Shown one piece after another: positions 25,067 through 34,474 of a stretch of 64,000 nt of DNA. The stretch comes from Marivivens donghaensis (GTDB lineage Bacteria > Pseudomonadota > Alphaproteobacteria > Rhodobacterales > Rhodobacteraceae). The notes under the pieces were generated by a model that did no database searches, had not been told where the DNA came from, and saw only the letters and a list, made by a program, of their open reading frames with translations. The DNA lies in assembly GCF_030410045.1 (NCBI RefSeq), contig NZ_JAUFRA010000004.1, forward strand, positions 248,001 to 312,000. The letters are read 5' to 3'. The position numbers and the translations under genes were made by a program. Positions within the stretch are counted from its first letter, which is position 1, and the number at the start of each line of letters is the position of its first letter.

Positions 25067-25288
25067 ATGGCGTTTCTAGATACCCTGCCTTGGAACCTTG
25101 TGATTTTGGCCTGTCTGACGCTGGGCCTCGCGCCGGTTTTCCCTGAACCGCATATCTGGGAAAAGCTAAAGATGTTGGCTGCGGGCGAGTTGGCGAAGCC
25201 GATTGATTTCTTTGACTTGATTATGCACGGCGCACCGTTTGTGCTGCTCGTTGCAAAGGGGCTGCGCACAATGATGGCGAGCTCATGA
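25067..25288 (+). CDS. Small membrane protein (often labelled RND transporter)
   Basis: A 73-residue protein with one clear membrane helix (residues about 8-24, 'LVILACLTLGLAPVFPEPH') and a second hydrophobic segment near residues 52-64. The central 'HIWEKLKMLAAGELAKPID' is a family feature in Rhodobacterales. Databases sometimes call it an RND transporter, but it is far too small to be one. GGAGG precedes the ATG at 25067. A hairpin terminator follows immediately. Confidence 0.75.
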   Translation: MAFLDTLPWNLVILACLTLGLAPVFPEPHIWEKLKMLAAGELAKPIDFFDLIMHGAPFVLLVAKGLRTMMASS

Positions 25289-25289
25289 A

Positions 25290-25311
25290 AAAGGGGGCCG
25301 AGGCCCCCTTT
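25290..25311. terminator. Bidirectional terminator between the small membrane gene and the DsbA-like gene
   Basis: A 10-base stem (AAAGGGGGCC at 25290-25299, complement at 25302-25311) with A- and T-rich flanks, between convergent genes. Confidence 0.85.
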
Positions 25312-25322
25312 GTTGTGTCGTA

Positions 25323-26063
25323 TCAGTTGGCGCGTAACTCTTCGACGATCGACGCCATCTGGTCGAGAGGCACATACCCTCGCACCAATTGGTCATCAAA
25401 GACGAACGTCGGTGTGCCGCTGATCTGCAAACGCTGCGCCAGCTCCATGTTTGCCTGCAGCACACGTGCAACCTCTGGTGATGCCATCCGCTCAAAGATT
25501 GGCGCCGCATCGAAACCGACGGTCGATGCAAGTTGCGACAGGCTGTCTTGGGTGATGTCACCACGCATATTCATCAGAGTATCGTGGACAAATTTATAAG
25601 CGTCATCGCCATGAAGCTGCTGCACGGCAATCGCGAATTGTGACGCGAGGGTCGACTGATCACCAAGGATCGGCAGTTCCTTTACGATAAAGCGGATATT
25701 ACCGTCGGTTTCCAAAAGCGTCTCAACCTCTGGGAAGGCGCGTTTGCAGTAGCCGCAGCGGTAATCCATGAACTCTACCACAGTAATGTCACCGTCAGGA
25801 TTGCCGCCAACCCACGAGAAACCATCGTTCTGGATCGCGTCCATATTGGTCTGGGCCATCTGCTGGTCGGCCATCGTTTCCGCTAGTGCCTGACGTTGTT
25901 CGAGAACCCCGATGGCTTCCATCAGCACTTCGGGGTTGTCGAGCAGATAGGCGCGGACTTCATCCCGAAACGCGCTGCGTTCGGTGTCGCTCATGGCCTC
26001 CAGATCGGTGGCGGCGGCTTGGGTGGCGAGACCCAAGGTCAGGGCGAGGGCGAGGCGTTTCAT
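25323..26063 (-). CDS. DsbA family thiol-disulfide protein, secreted
   Basis: A 246-residue periplasmic thioredoxin-fold protein. It has a Sec signal peptide ending AATA around residue 18, an N-terminal helical region typical of ScsC/Com1-like DsbA proteins, and the active site CGYC in 'FMDYRCGYCKRAFPEV' (about residue 98). The cis-proline loop is in 'ISGTPTFVFDDQLVRGYVP'. It could oxidise or isomerise disulfides. The start at 26063 is chosen because the signal peptide begins there (MKRLALALTLG). It is divergent from the aminotransferase. Confidence 0.88.
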   Translation of the reverse strand: MKRLALALTLGLATQAAATDLEAMSDTERSAFRDEVRAYLLDNPEVLMEAIGVLEQRQALAETMADQQMAQTNMDAIQNDGFSWVGGNPDGDITVVEFMDYRCGYCKRAFPEVETLLETDGNIRFIVKELPILGDQSTLASQFAIAVQQLHGDDAYKFVHDTLMNMRGDITQDSLSQLASTVGFDAAPIFERMASPEVARVLQANMELAQRLQISGTPTFVFDDQLVRGYVPLDQMASIVEELRAN

Positions 26064-26189
26064 AGAGTTCTCCGATTTATAGTCCGGCAGAGTTGTGCAT
26101 ATCTGGGCGGTGGTGCCAAGGGTCCGATTGACGCGCGGCCCCTGCAAAGGCAAACAGGGGCAGAGCAGATAGACCATAAGAGGCATGAC

Positions 26190-27338
26190 ATGCGTGTTTC
26201 AAGACGCGGGGCCGTTGATCCCTTTATCGTGATGGACGTGATGGAATCCGCCCGCAAGGCCGAAGCCTCGGGGCGTCACATAATCCATATGGAGGTTGGG
26301 CAACCCGGAACGGGTGCGCCCAAAGCGGCACTGGATCGTTTGGCACGTGATATGGCTGAGGGTCCGCTGGGGTATACGGTGGCCTTGGGGATGCCAGAGT
26401 TGCGGGCGCGCATCGCGCAGCATTACGGCGATTGGTATGACCTCGATATGAACCCAGAGCGGATCGTTGTGACCGCTGGGGCGTCTGGCGCGTTCCTGCT
26501 GGCGTTCACAGCGCTCTTTGATACGGGCGACCGAGTTGGCCTCGGTGCGCCGTGCTATCCGTCCTATCGTCAGATCCTTCGGTCGTTCGATCTGAACGCG
26601 GTTGATATTCCGACCACGCTTCAGGCGCGGTTCCAACCCGTTGCGGCGGACGTCGCGGCATATGACCTCCAAGGTTTGATCGTGGCCTCGCCTGCGAACC
26701 CGACAGGCACCATGTTGGGGCAGGGTGAGTTGACCGACCTCGCTGCGGCCTGCGCGGATCGCAATGCGGCGTTCATCTCGGACGAGATTTATCACGGATT
26801 GGACTACGGCATTAAACCCGTGACCGCTGCGTCGGTGACCGATGAGGTCTATGTCATCAACTCGTTCAGCAAATATTTCAGCATGACAGGCTGGCGCGTG
26901 GGTTGGATGGTTGTGCCCGAAGACCACGTTCGGGTCGTCGAACGCATTGCCCAGAACCAATTCATTTGCCCGAGCCACGCGGCGCAACGGCTCGCGCTTT
27001 ATGCGATGGATTGCAAAGATGAACTGGACGGCAATGTTGCCAGCTATGCCCGCAATCGTGAGTTGATGATTGAGGGTCTGCCCAAGGCAGGCTTTACCAA
27101 GATCGCCCCGCCTGATGGTGCATTCTACGTCTATGCTGATGTGTCTGATTACACCGATGACAGCCTGAGCTTTGCGGCAGAAGTACTTGATAAAGCTGGG
27201 GTTGCCGTGACACCCGGTCTGGATTTTGACACGGTAAATGGCAAGCACTGGCTTCGGTTCTCCTATGCTCGCTCAACCCCCGATATCGAAGAAGGGCTCC
27301 GCAGGCTCACTAAATTCATGGAGGACCGTCGGTCATGA
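26190..27338 (+). CDS. PLP-dependent class I/II aminotransferase
   Basis: A 382-residue fold-type I aminotransferase. The PLP lysine is in 'INSFSKYFSMTGWRVGW' (about residue 230), 'ASPANPTGTM' holds the conserved Asn-Pro, and 'LRFSYARS' holds the carboxylate-binding Arg. It is close to aspartate/aromatic aminotransferases but the substrate cannot be read from the sequence. The ATG at 26190 gives the usual length, and the open frame runs upstream to 25896 without support. Its stop overlaps the amidase start (ATGA at 27335-27338). Confidence 0.85.
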   Translation: MRVSRRGAVDPFIVMDVMESARKAEASGRHIIHMEVGQPGTGAPKAALDRLARDMAEGPLGYTVALGMPELRARIAQHYGDWYDLDMNPERIVVTAGASGAFLLAFTALFDTGDRVGLGAPCYPSYRQILRSFDLNAVDIPTTLQARFQPVAADVAAYDLQGLIVASPANPTGTMLGQGELTDLAAACADRNAAFISDEIYHGLDYGIKPVTAASVTDEVYVINSFSKYFSMTGWRVGWMVVPEDHVRVVERIAQNQFICPSHAAQRLALYAMDCKDELDGNVASYARNRELMIEGLPKAGFTKIAPPDGAFYVYADVSDYTDDSLSFAAEVLDKAGVAVTPGLDFDTVNGKHWLRFSYARSTPDIEEGLRRLTKFMEDRRS

Positions 27339-28555
27339 TCCGCATCGTGGGGGCAGCGGTTCTGGCATGTTTGGGCGCGGCGTCGCAGTCACAGGATTTT
27401 ACAGGTCTGGCGCGGCTGGATGTGACCCATTCGGTGATCGAGGATTCGTGGGGCAAAACGACAGTCGATTTGTTCCTGTCTCAGCCTGTGCCGTGGCGTG
27501 TGTTTACGCTCGATGATCCGCGCCGACTGATTTTGGACTTTCGCGAGATTGACTGGCGAGGCGCGGACAAGGCGATCTTGGATCAATCGGACCGCGTGAG
27601 CGACCTTCGGTTTGGGGCGCTGCGGCCAGGGTGGTCGCGGATGGTGGTTGATCTGTCCGACGCCATGATCGTGAGCCAAGCAGGGATGACGGTGAATACG
27701 GTTGACGGAACGGCGCGTCTGACGGTGAACCTGTCGCCAAGTTCGGACGCGGACTATGCTGCCGCCGCAGGTGCGCCCAGCGATCCGGGTTGGGATATGC
27801 TCAACACCGTTGATCCTACTGCGCCGCCAGTCGCTGCGGTCGATGATGGTATCCTGACTGTCGTGATTGACCCCGGTCATGGGGGTATTGATCCCGGTGC
27901 CGAACGGGACGGCCTGCGTGAGGCGGACCTCATGCTGCAACTGGCTGTTGAAGTTGCGCAGACGATGAACCGGATGGAGGGGATGCGCGCTGTGCTGACC
28001 CGCCAGACGGATGTTTTCGTGCCGCTTGAGGAACGGATTTCCATTGCCCGTAGGTCTGGCGCAGATGTGCTATTGTCGCTTCATGCGGATGCTTTGGACG
28101 GGGATGAGATTACCTCGGGCGCATCGGTCTATACCCTTAGCGATCAGGCCCAAGAGGATGCGTCCTTGCGCATGGCAGAACGGCATGACCGTGGGGACCT
28201 CTTGGCTGGGTTGGATTTGACGGGCCAAGACGACACGGTCGCGACTGTGCTGATGGACCTCGCCCGCACGGAAACCGCGCCGCAGAGCGATACCTTAGCG
28301 GACGCATTGGTTCAGGCGCTGATGGATACGAATGCGCGGGTTAACAATACACCTCGACGCGAGGCGCTCTTGGCCGTTTTGAACGCGGCGGATTTCCCGT
28401 CAGCCTTGGTTGAGGTCGGGTTCCTATCGAACCCACACGACCGTGACGCTCTCCGTTCTGCCGAAGGGCGGGCACGGGTTGTTGCAGGCATCGTTCTCGC
28501 CGTTCAACGCTGGGCCAATTCCGAAGCTGCGAAAGACGCGCTTAGACGCCAGTAA
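27335..28555 (+). CDS. N-acetylmuramoyl-L-alanine amidase, AMIN plus Amidase_3 (AmiC-like)
   Basis: A 406-residue secreted zinc amidase. After a signal peptide (residues 1-20) comes an AMIN peptidoglycan-targeting domain (about 25-140). The catalytic domain follows, with zinc ligands in 'VIDPGHGGIDPGAE' (about residue 180) and 'LLSLHADA', and the catalytic Glu in 'ALVEVGFLSNPHD' near the end. These enzymes split septal peptidoglycan and normally need an activator of the NlpD/EnvC kind, one of which is at 3727-4926. The 3' end overlaps the convergent methyltransferase by 14 bases. Confidence 0.92.
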   Translation: MIRIVGAAVLACLGAASQSQDFTGLARLDVTHSVIEDSWGKTTVDLFLSQPVPWRVFTLDDPRRLILDFREIDWRGADKAILDQSDRVSDLRFGALRPGWSRMVVDLSDAMIVSQAGMTVNTVDGTARLTVNLSPSSDADYAAAAGAPSDPGWDMLNTVDPTAPPVAAVDDGILTVVIDPGHGGIDPGAERDGLREADLMLQLAVEVAQTMNRMEGMRAVLTRQTDVFVPLEERISIARRSGADVLLSLHADALDGDEITSGASVYTLSDQAQEDASLRMAERHDRGDLLAGLDLTGQDDTVATVLMDLARTETAPQSDTLADALVQALMDTNARVNNTPRREALLAVLNAADFPSALVEVGFLSNPHDRDALRSAEGRARVVAGIVLAVQRWANSEAAKDALRRQ

Positions 28556-29156
28556 ACCGAGCCAGCCAAACCGTCCGATCGCCGCAGTCGGGGTCTTCGG
28601 CCTTGTGCGCGACGACGGTAAAGCCTGCTGCCTCTAGTTCGTGGCGATAACCCGCCTCGGACAGAGAGGCGTGATAGATCGGTGTGCCTTCGACCGACCC
28701 GATGGAGACGCCTTCATCAGGGCCGCTGGTGAACATCAGCGCAGCGTTGTCGGCGGCATGGGCTGAAAAGACGGCGAACATAGCGCGTTGATCTGCGGGT
28801 GAGAGGTGGAAGAAACTATCCCACGCGAGGATCGCATCATATTTCTCACCCAGATCAAGGCCACGCATATCGGCGCGAATAGAACGGGCGTTGGGCACGT
28901 TGGTTTGGAACAGGGCAATCATGCTCTCGGCCCCGTCAACGCCAGTTACAGCGATGCCACGATCAATGAGGTATTCCGCGATAGGACGCCCCGATCCGCA
29001 TCCCAAGTCCAAGACACGGCGTTTCCCGCGATCATGGGGCGCAACCGCAATCATGCGGTCCAACCAGCGGCGTTCTGTCAAACGGCGGTCGCGGGACGTG
29101 GCCCAAGCAGGGCCGACTCGGTCGTAGGTGGCAAGGATGCTTTCTGGAGTGCTCAT
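28542..29156 (-). CDS. Class I SAM-dependent methyltransferase
   Basis: A 204-residue methyltransferase with the SAM loop 'VLDLGCGSGRPIAEYL' (about residue 49) and 'AILAWDSFFHLSPADQRAMF' further on. It resembles small-molecule or UbiE-like enzymes. The substrate is unknown. The ATG at 29156 (MSTPESILATYDRVGPAW) is preferred. It is divergent from PBP1A and convergent with the amidase. Confidence 0.8.
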   Translation of the reverse strand: MSTPESILATYDRVGPAWATSRDRRLTERRWLDRMIAVAPHDRGKRRVLDLGCGSGRPIAEYLIDRGIAVTGVDGAESMIALFQTNVPNARSIRADMRGLDLGEKYDAILAWDSFFHLSPADQRAMFAVFSAHAADNAALMFTSGPDEGVSIGSVEGTPIYHASLSEAGYRHELEAAGFTVVAHKAEDPDCGDRTVWLARFTGV

Positions 29157-29252
29157 GGCGCTGATTTGGTCCGTGGATGGCCAAGGGGCAATCCCCACCG
29201 TTCAAACCTATGCGAAAGCGGCGTTTTCATGCCGAAAGTGGTGCTTGCGGTT

Positions 29253-29281
29253 TTGACCTGACCCGCGACCCGCCCTATAAG
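29253..29281 (+). promoter_or_regulatory. Promoter of the PBP1A gene
   Basis: TTGACC at 29253-29258 and TATAAG at 29276-29281 with an exact 17-base spacer, 28 bases ahead of the GTG start. This is a near-consensus housekeeping promoter. Confidence 0.75.
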
Positions 29282-29309
29282 CGGCGCACCAACCAAAGGG
29301 GTCAAACGC

Positions 29310-31829
29310 GTGCTGCGATTTATCATGTCGTTCTTCGGGGCTATCTTTACGATGGTCACGCTTGGTCTTGTGATGTTCGCGCTGATGCTCGGCGCGATTT
29401 TCACATTCTATGGCCGCGATTTGCCGTCCTATGAAACACTGTCGCAATACACGCCGAAAACGATCAGCCGTGTCTATTCTGGCGAAGGTCAGATTATCGA
29501 CGAATTCGCTGTAGAACGCCGTCTGTTTACCCCCTTTGATGAGATCCCGCCGCTGGTTCAGTACGCCTTTGTTTCGGCAGAAGATCAGAACTTCTTCACT
29601 CACCCTGGTTATGACATCCGCGGTATCGCGGCCGCTGCCGTTGAGGCGATCAAATCCCGTGGCGGTGAGGTGCGTGGCGCGTCGACGATCACCCAGCAGG
29701 TGATGAAGAACTTCCTCTTGTCCTCCGACCGCACGGCAGAGCGTAAAATCCGCGAACTGATCCTCGCAACGCGGATTGAGCGGGTGATGGACAAGAGCCG
29801 CATCCTCGAACTCTATCTGAACGAAATCTTCCTTGGTCAGAACTCGTATGGGGTCGCGGCTGCAGCACAGACCTATTTCAATAAACCGCTGGCGGACCTG
29901 TCTCCGGGTGAGGCGGCGTATCTTGCTGCTCTGGCACAGCGTCCGGGTAACTTGCACCCTGTGCGCCAATACGACGATGCGGTTGCACGTCGGAACTACG
30001 TTCTGCGTCGCTTGGCTGAGGATGGGTATATTACTCAGACCGTTGCAGAGGCCGAACAGGCGCTGCCCCTGCGCACTGTGCAGTCGGGCGATTACGAAAG
30101 CTTCCGTTCGCAACTTCCGCCGCGCAACTACTTTACCGATGAAATTCGTCGTCAGCTAAGCCGCAACTTCGGTGAGGACGAGTTCTTTTCGGGTGGCCTG
30201 TCGATCCGCGCGACCGTTGATCCCGACCTCCAGTCCGTTGCAGAGCAATCGCTCCAGCGGGCGTTGGAAGAATACGACCGCAATCTAGGTATCTGGAATG
30301 GCACAGGGAAAACTGTGCCCACCGATGCACTGGGGAGCGAAGACAGTTGGCGTGCTGCACTGGCCGATGTCACTGTCCCGCGCGATATCGAACTGGTGAG
30401 CCATTGGTATCCCGCTGTGGTTCTGGGCATTGAGGACCAACAATTGCGCATCGGGATCGAAGGCGTTCCGGCGTCCGACGCTGAACCGCAGGTGGTGCCG
30501 CGATCTGACATTGATTGGATTCGCGGCAATTTCTTTGACAATTTCGAAGTTGGTGACGTGGTGCATGTCCGCCGCATGACCGCTGACGCCGATGGATCGT
30601 TCATCCGCTGGACCCTTCGGCAGGTGCCCAAGGTACAGGGTGCCTTCATGGCGATGGACGTTAACACGGGCCGAGTTTTGTCGATGCAGGGCGGGTTCAG
30701 CTACCAGTCCACCGAATTGAACCGCGCGACCCAAGCCCGTCGCCAACCTGGTTCGGCCTTTAAACCCTTCGTCTATGCGGCAGCTCTCGACAGTGGCTAT
30801 ACGCCTGCAACCATCGTCGTCGACGCTCCGATCGAGATCAACACACCCCAAGGCCTCTGGCGTCCGCAGAACTCTTCGAACCAATTCTATGGTCCGACGC
30901 CGCTCCGCACCGGGATCGAACAATCGCGTAACCTTATGACCATTCGTCTGGCCCAAGAGGTCGGGATGGATGTGGTTGCGGAATATGCCGAACGTTTCGG
31001 CGTGTATGAGAACATGAACCAATATCTTTCGGCTTCACTCGGGTCCGAAGAAACGACGCTGTTTAAACTCGTCGCAGCCTATTCAATGTTTGCGAACGGT
31101 GGGGAGCGGGTTGAGCCGACGCTCGTCGACCGCGTTCAGGACCGTTTTGGTAACACCGTCTACCGTCACGATGCGCGCACCTGCCTCGATTGCGGTGAGG
31201 CGTCATTGCCGTCAGGGCAGGGGCCGACGATCCTGTCGAACCGTGATCGTATCATGAACGCTGTGACGGCGTATCAGCTGACCTCTATGATGGAAGGCGT
31301 GGTTAAGCGCGGCACCGCATCGAGTGTTATCAACCTGCCTGTGCCGATCGCCGGTAAAACAGGGACGACCAACGACGCCAAAGACGTTTGGTTCGTCGGC
31401 TTCTCCTCCAACATCGCGGCAGGCTGTTACATTGGTTACGACAATCCGACCCCGCTGGGCCGTGGCGCATATGGTGGTTCGATCTGTGGTCCTGTGTTCC
31501 AACGCTTTATGGAACAAGCAATCCAAGAGTTCGGTGGTGGTCGGTTTAAGGTGCCCGAGGACTGTCAGTTCATCAACATCGACCGTTTTACGGGCGCCCG
31601 TTTGCCGGAAGGTTCCGAAGGCCCGAACGTCATCGCAGAGTGTTTCCGTGTTGGTGAAGAGCCGATCTTTGGTGTGATGTTCGACGGTGGCTTTGCAATG
31701 TCAGCTGATCTTCCGCTCTTTGAAGAGGTGCAGCAGCAGACCCGCGACGTCACGACATCGGACGGTAACACCGCGACCGTTGGCCCGAATGCGTCCTTTG
31801 GGACCTTGTCGTCGGGCGGACTTTACTGA
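29310..31829 (+). CDS. mrcA: Penicillin-binding protein 1A
   Basis: An 839-residue bifunctional class A PBP. It has an N-terminal membrane anchor, then a GT51 glycosyltransferase ('EDQNFFTHPGYD' with the catalytic Glu, 'GASTITQQVMKN', 'RKIRELILATRIE'). An OB-like insert follows (about residues 330-440), and then the transpeptidase with SxxK in 'QPGSAFKPFVYAAAL', SRN, and KTG in 'GKTGTTNDAKDVWF'. It polymerises and crosslinks peptidoglycan at the inner membrane. The GTG at 29310 has AAGGGG upstream, and an ATG at 29325 is the alternative. Confidence 0.96.
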   Translation: MLRFIMSFFGAIFTMVTLGLVMFALMLGAIFTFYGRDLPSYETLSQYTPKTISRVYSGEGQIIDEFAVERRLFTPFDEIPPLVQYAFVSAEDQNFFTHPGYDIRGIAAAAVEAIKSRGGEVRGASTITQQVMKNFLLSSDRTAERKIRELILATRIERVMDKSRILELYLNEIFLGQNSYGVAAAAQTYFNKPLADLSPGEAAYLAALAQRPGNLHPVRQYDDAVARRNYVLRRLAEDGYITQTVAEAEQALPLRTVQSGDYESFRSQLPPRNYFTDEIRRQLSRNFGEDEFFSGGLSIRATVDPDLQSVAEQSLQRALEEYDRNLGIWNGTGKTVPTDALGSEDSWRAALADVTVPRDIELVSHWYPAVVLGIEDQQLRIGIEGVPASDAEPQVVPRSDIDWIRGNFFDNFEVGDVVHVRRMTADADGSFIRWTLRQVPKVQGAFMAMDVNTGRVLSMQGGFSYQSTELNRATQARRQPGSAFKPFVYAAALDSGYTPATIVVDAPIEINTPQGLWRPQNSSNQFYGPTPLRTGIEQSRNLMTIRLAQEVGMDVVAEYAERFGVYENMNQYLSASLGSEETTLFKLVAAYSMFANGGERVEPTLVDRVQDRFGNTVYRHDARTCLDCGEASLPSGQGPTILSNRDRIMNAVTAYQLTSMMEGVVKRGTASSVINLPVPIAGKTGTTNDAKDVWFVGFSSNIAAGCYIGYDNPTPLGRGAYGGSICGPVFQRFMEQAIQEFGGGRFKVPEDCQFINIDRFTGARLPEGSEGPNVIAECFRVGEEPIFGVMFDGGFAMSADLPLFEEVQQQTRDVTTSDGNTATVGPNASFGTLSSGGLY

Positions 31830-31920
31830 CACCGACTTGCCCGTGCCGCTGGCAGGGGCTATGACGCGACCTAATCCGTCGGGGCCTGTCGCCCTGACCC
31901 TAAGACAGACGAGTTGACCC

Positions 31921-33048
31921 ATGCGCGCCGAAACGCAGAACATTGTGAACGCCATCGAGAAATCGATCGACCTTCTTGCTCAGCGGATGGACTGGGAAAC
32001 TGCGGAATACCGTTTGGAAGAATTCAACGCCCGCGTTGAAGACCCGACCCTTTGGGACGATCCAGAAGGTGCGCAGAAACTGATGCGTGAACGTCAGATG
32101 TTGGTGGATCAGATTGCGGGGCTGCGCGCGATCAAACAGGATCTTTCGGATAACCTCGAACTCATCGAGCTTGGCGAAATGGAAGATGACGCCGATGTCG
32201 TGAAAGAAGCTGAGGAAGCACTGAAAGACTTGAAAGTGCGCGCCGCTGAGAAAGAGCTCGAAGCGCTCTTGGACGGTGAGGCGGACGGCAACGATACCTT
32301 CCTCGAGATTAACTCTGGCGCGGGCGGCACGGAATCCTGTGACTGGGCATCGATCCTTGCGCGTATGTATGTCCGTTGGGCGGAAAAGAAGGGCTATAAG
32401 GTCGAACTTCAGTCCGAAAGCCCGGGCGAAGAAGCTGGTATTAAATCGGCGGCCTACAAAATCAGCGGCCCGAATGCTTATGGCTGGCTGAAATCGGAAT
32501 CGGGCGTGCACCGTCTGGTTCGTATTTCGCCCTACGATTCCGCTGCGCGTCGTCACACCTCGTTCTCATCCGTTTGGGTTTACCCTGTTGTAGACGACAA
32601 CATCGAAATCGAGGTCAAACCGAATGACATCCGTATCGACACTTACCGTTCGTCAGGTGCGGGTGGTCAGCACGTGAACACGACCGACTCTGCGGTGCGT
32701 ATCACCCACTTGCCTACGGGCATCGTGACGACCTCCTCGGAAAAGTCGCAGCACCAGAACCGTGATATCGCGATGAAAGCGCTGAAATCCCGTCTGTATC
32801 AGATGGAACTAGATCGCCGTAACGCCGACATCAACGCCGCACACGAAGCCAAAGGTGATGCGGGGTGGGGTAACCAAATCCGGTCTTACGTCCTGCAGCC
32901 TTATCAGATGGTCAAAGACCTTCGCACTGGCTATGAAACCTCTGATACACAAGGCGTGCTCGACGGTGCGCTGGATGGTCTGATGGCGGCAACGCTTGCG
33001 CATGGTGCATCGGGCAAATCCCGCGCAGAGGCCAATGCCGACGACTAA
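31921..33048 (+). CDS. prfB: Peptide chain release factor 2, no programmed frameshift
   Basis: A 375-residue RF2 recognising UGA and UAA. The catalytic GGQ is in 'RSSGAGGQHVNTTDSAVR' (about residue 245). The stop-recognition tripeptide region precedes it, around residue 200 ('SPYDSAARRHTSF', RF2 type). Unlike the E. coli gene, the frame is uninterrupted from the start and there is no in-frame UGA needing a +1 shift near codon 25, so this copy lacks that autoregulation. Confidence 0.95.
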   Translation: MRAETQNIVNAIEKSIDLLAQRMDWETAEYRLEEFNARVEDPTLWDDPEGAQKLMRERQMLVDQIAGLRAIKQDLSDNLELIELGEMEDDADVVKEAEEALKDLKVRAAEKELEALLDGEADGNDTFLEINSGAGGTESCDWASILARMYVRWAEKKGYKVELQSESPGEEAGIKSAAYKISGPNAYGWLKSESGVHRLVRISPYDSAARRHTSFSSVWVYPVVDDNIEIEVKPNDIRIDTYRSSGAGGQHVNTTDSAVRITHLPTGIVTTSSEKSQHQNRDIAMKALKSRLYQMELDRRNADINAAHEAKGDAGWGNQIRSYVLQPYQMVKDLRTGYETSDTQGVLDGALDGLMAATLAHGASGKSRAEANADD

Positions 33049-33143
33049 GGGCTATACCCTTAATTCCATATCATAAATACTACTTTGCGACTTGCGTCTC
33101 ACCCCTTAGCCTTTGCAATAAGGTCAAGGGGAGAGGACCATTA

Positions 33144-33926
33144 ATGACGCAAACTGTAGACACACCGCCTCCATCACAGATCCCGTTGATCGGGACCTTG
33201 GGCATGGCTGATATTTTTGCGGCACTCAAAGCGGGGATTTATGATTTCCGCCGCGCACCGCAGTTCGGCCTGTTTTTTTCGGCGGTCTATGTGGTGATCG
33301 GGTTCGGCCTGATTACACTGGGGGCAGGGCACGTGAGCTGGGTTCTGGCGACCTCGCTTGGCTTTCCTCTGGCAGCACCTTTTGCTGCGGTCGGCCTGTA
33401 TGAAGTGTCTCGGCGTCTGGAAAACGGGCAGCCGTTGGTTTGGAAGGACGTGCTCGGCGTGGTCTGGCAGGAACGTACCCGTCAAATCCCGTGGATGGGC
33501 GCGATCATCGTGATCTACTTCCTGTTCTGGACTTTTCTCGCCCATATGCTCTTTGCGCTGACGATGGGGCTGTCGGCGATGCGCAACGTGATGACGAGCT
33601 TTGATGTGTTTCTGACGGCTGAAGGTCTGCGGATGATTGGGCTTGAACTGGTGGTCGGTGCGGTTCTCGCGTTTTTGCTCTTTGCGATGACCGTCGTTAG
33701 CCTGCCGCTCCTCCTCGAAAAAGAGATCGATTTCATCACGGCCATGCTGTTGTCGATTCGGACCGTTGCGTCGAACCTCTTTGTGATGCTGGTCTGGGCT
33801 GCGATGATCGCGATCCTGAGTCTAATCGCGCTCGCCCCTGCGTTTCTGGGGCTTATGGTGGTTCTACCCGTGTTGGGTCACGCCACATGGCATCTCTATC
33901 GGCGGGTCCTGTATGATCCCGTCTAG
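33144..33926 (+). CDS. DUF2189 family membrane protein
   Basis: A 260-residue inner-membrane protein with six or so hydrophobic segments (for example 'FSAVYVVIGFGLITLGAG', 'GAIIVIYFLFWTFLAHMLF'). It has the DUF2189 layout, including 'PFAAVGLYEVSRRLENGQPL' near residue 85 and the terminal 'PVLGHATWHLYRRV'. No function is established. A hairpin terminator follows, and the bactofilin gene is convergent. Confidence 0.85.
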   Translation: MTQTVDTPPPSQIPLIGTLGMADIFAALKAGIYDFRRAPQFGLFFSAVYVVIGFGLITLGAGHVSWVLATSLGFPLAAPFAAVGLYEVSRRLENGQPLVWKDVLGVVWQERTRQIPWMGAIIVIYFLFWTFLAHMLFALTMGLSAMRNVMTSFDVFLTAEGLRMIGLELVVGAVLAFLLFAMTVVSLPLLLEKEIDFITAMLLSIRTVASNLFVMLVWAAMIAILSLIALAPAFLGLMVVLPVLGHATWHLYRRVLYDPV

Positions 33927-33931
33927 ACGCA

Positions 33932-33958
33932 AAAGGGCGCCCGAGGGCGCCCTTTGTC
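33932..33958. terminator. Bidirectional terminator between DUF2189 and bactofilin genes
   Basis: An 11-base stem (33932-33942 with 33945-33955), core GGGCGCCC, flanked by A4 and T3. Confidence 0.85.
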
Positions 33959-33976
33959 ATTCCATGTAATGACTGA

Positions 33977-34474
33977 TTATTCAGCGTCTTTGGCAGCCGG
34001 AGCAGCCGGCATTTTCGGCTTAGCAGCACCGCTGGTCGACAGTGGGTCGTCTTGACGCTGAACCGAGCCTTCAAAGTGAGCGCCAGATTCAATTGCGATG
34101 GTCTTGTGAATGATGTCGCCTTCGACGCGTGCCGACGATGTCAGGCGCACTTTGAGGCCACGAACACGACCGATCACGCGGCCGTTGATAACTACGTCGT
34201 CAGCAACAACTTCACCACGGATGGTTGCGGTTTCGCCAACGGTCAGAAGGTGCGCACGGATATCGCCGTCAACCTGACCTTCGACTTGGATGTCGCCAGT
34301 GGTTTTCAGGTTGCCCTTAACATGCAGGTCAGACGACAGAATCGAAGCCGGTGCTTTGGGCTTGGAAACAGGCATGTCCATCTTTGGCGCAGAAGCCGGC
34401 GCAGGCACCGAAGTTTGTGCTGCGGTTTCGGTCGCTTTCGGACCCGGTTCGTTGATTTTGCTCTTAGAAAACAT
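33977..34474 (-). CDS. Bactofilin
   Basis: A 165-residue polymer-forming cytoskeletal protein. The central domain (about residues 44-140) is a run of short beta-strands with periodic Val/Gly/Asp typical of the right-handed beta-helix ('DIQVEGQVDGDI', 'TIRGEVVADDVVINGRV', 'ARVEGDIIHKTI'), flanked by disordered Pro/Ala/Lys-rich ends. Bactofilins form nucleotide-free filaments that localise cell-wall enzymes. The start overlaps the end of the upstream M23 peptidase gene by 11 bases, so they are co-translated. Confidence 0.93.
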   Translation of the reverse strand: MFSKSKINEPGPKATETAAQTSVPAPASAPKMDMPVSKPKAPASILSSDLHVKGNLKTTGDIQVEGQVDGDIRAHLLTVGETATIRGEVVADDVVINGRVIGRVRGLKVRLTSSARVEGDIIHKTIAIESGAHFEGSVQRQDDPLSTSGAAKPKMPAAPAAKDAE

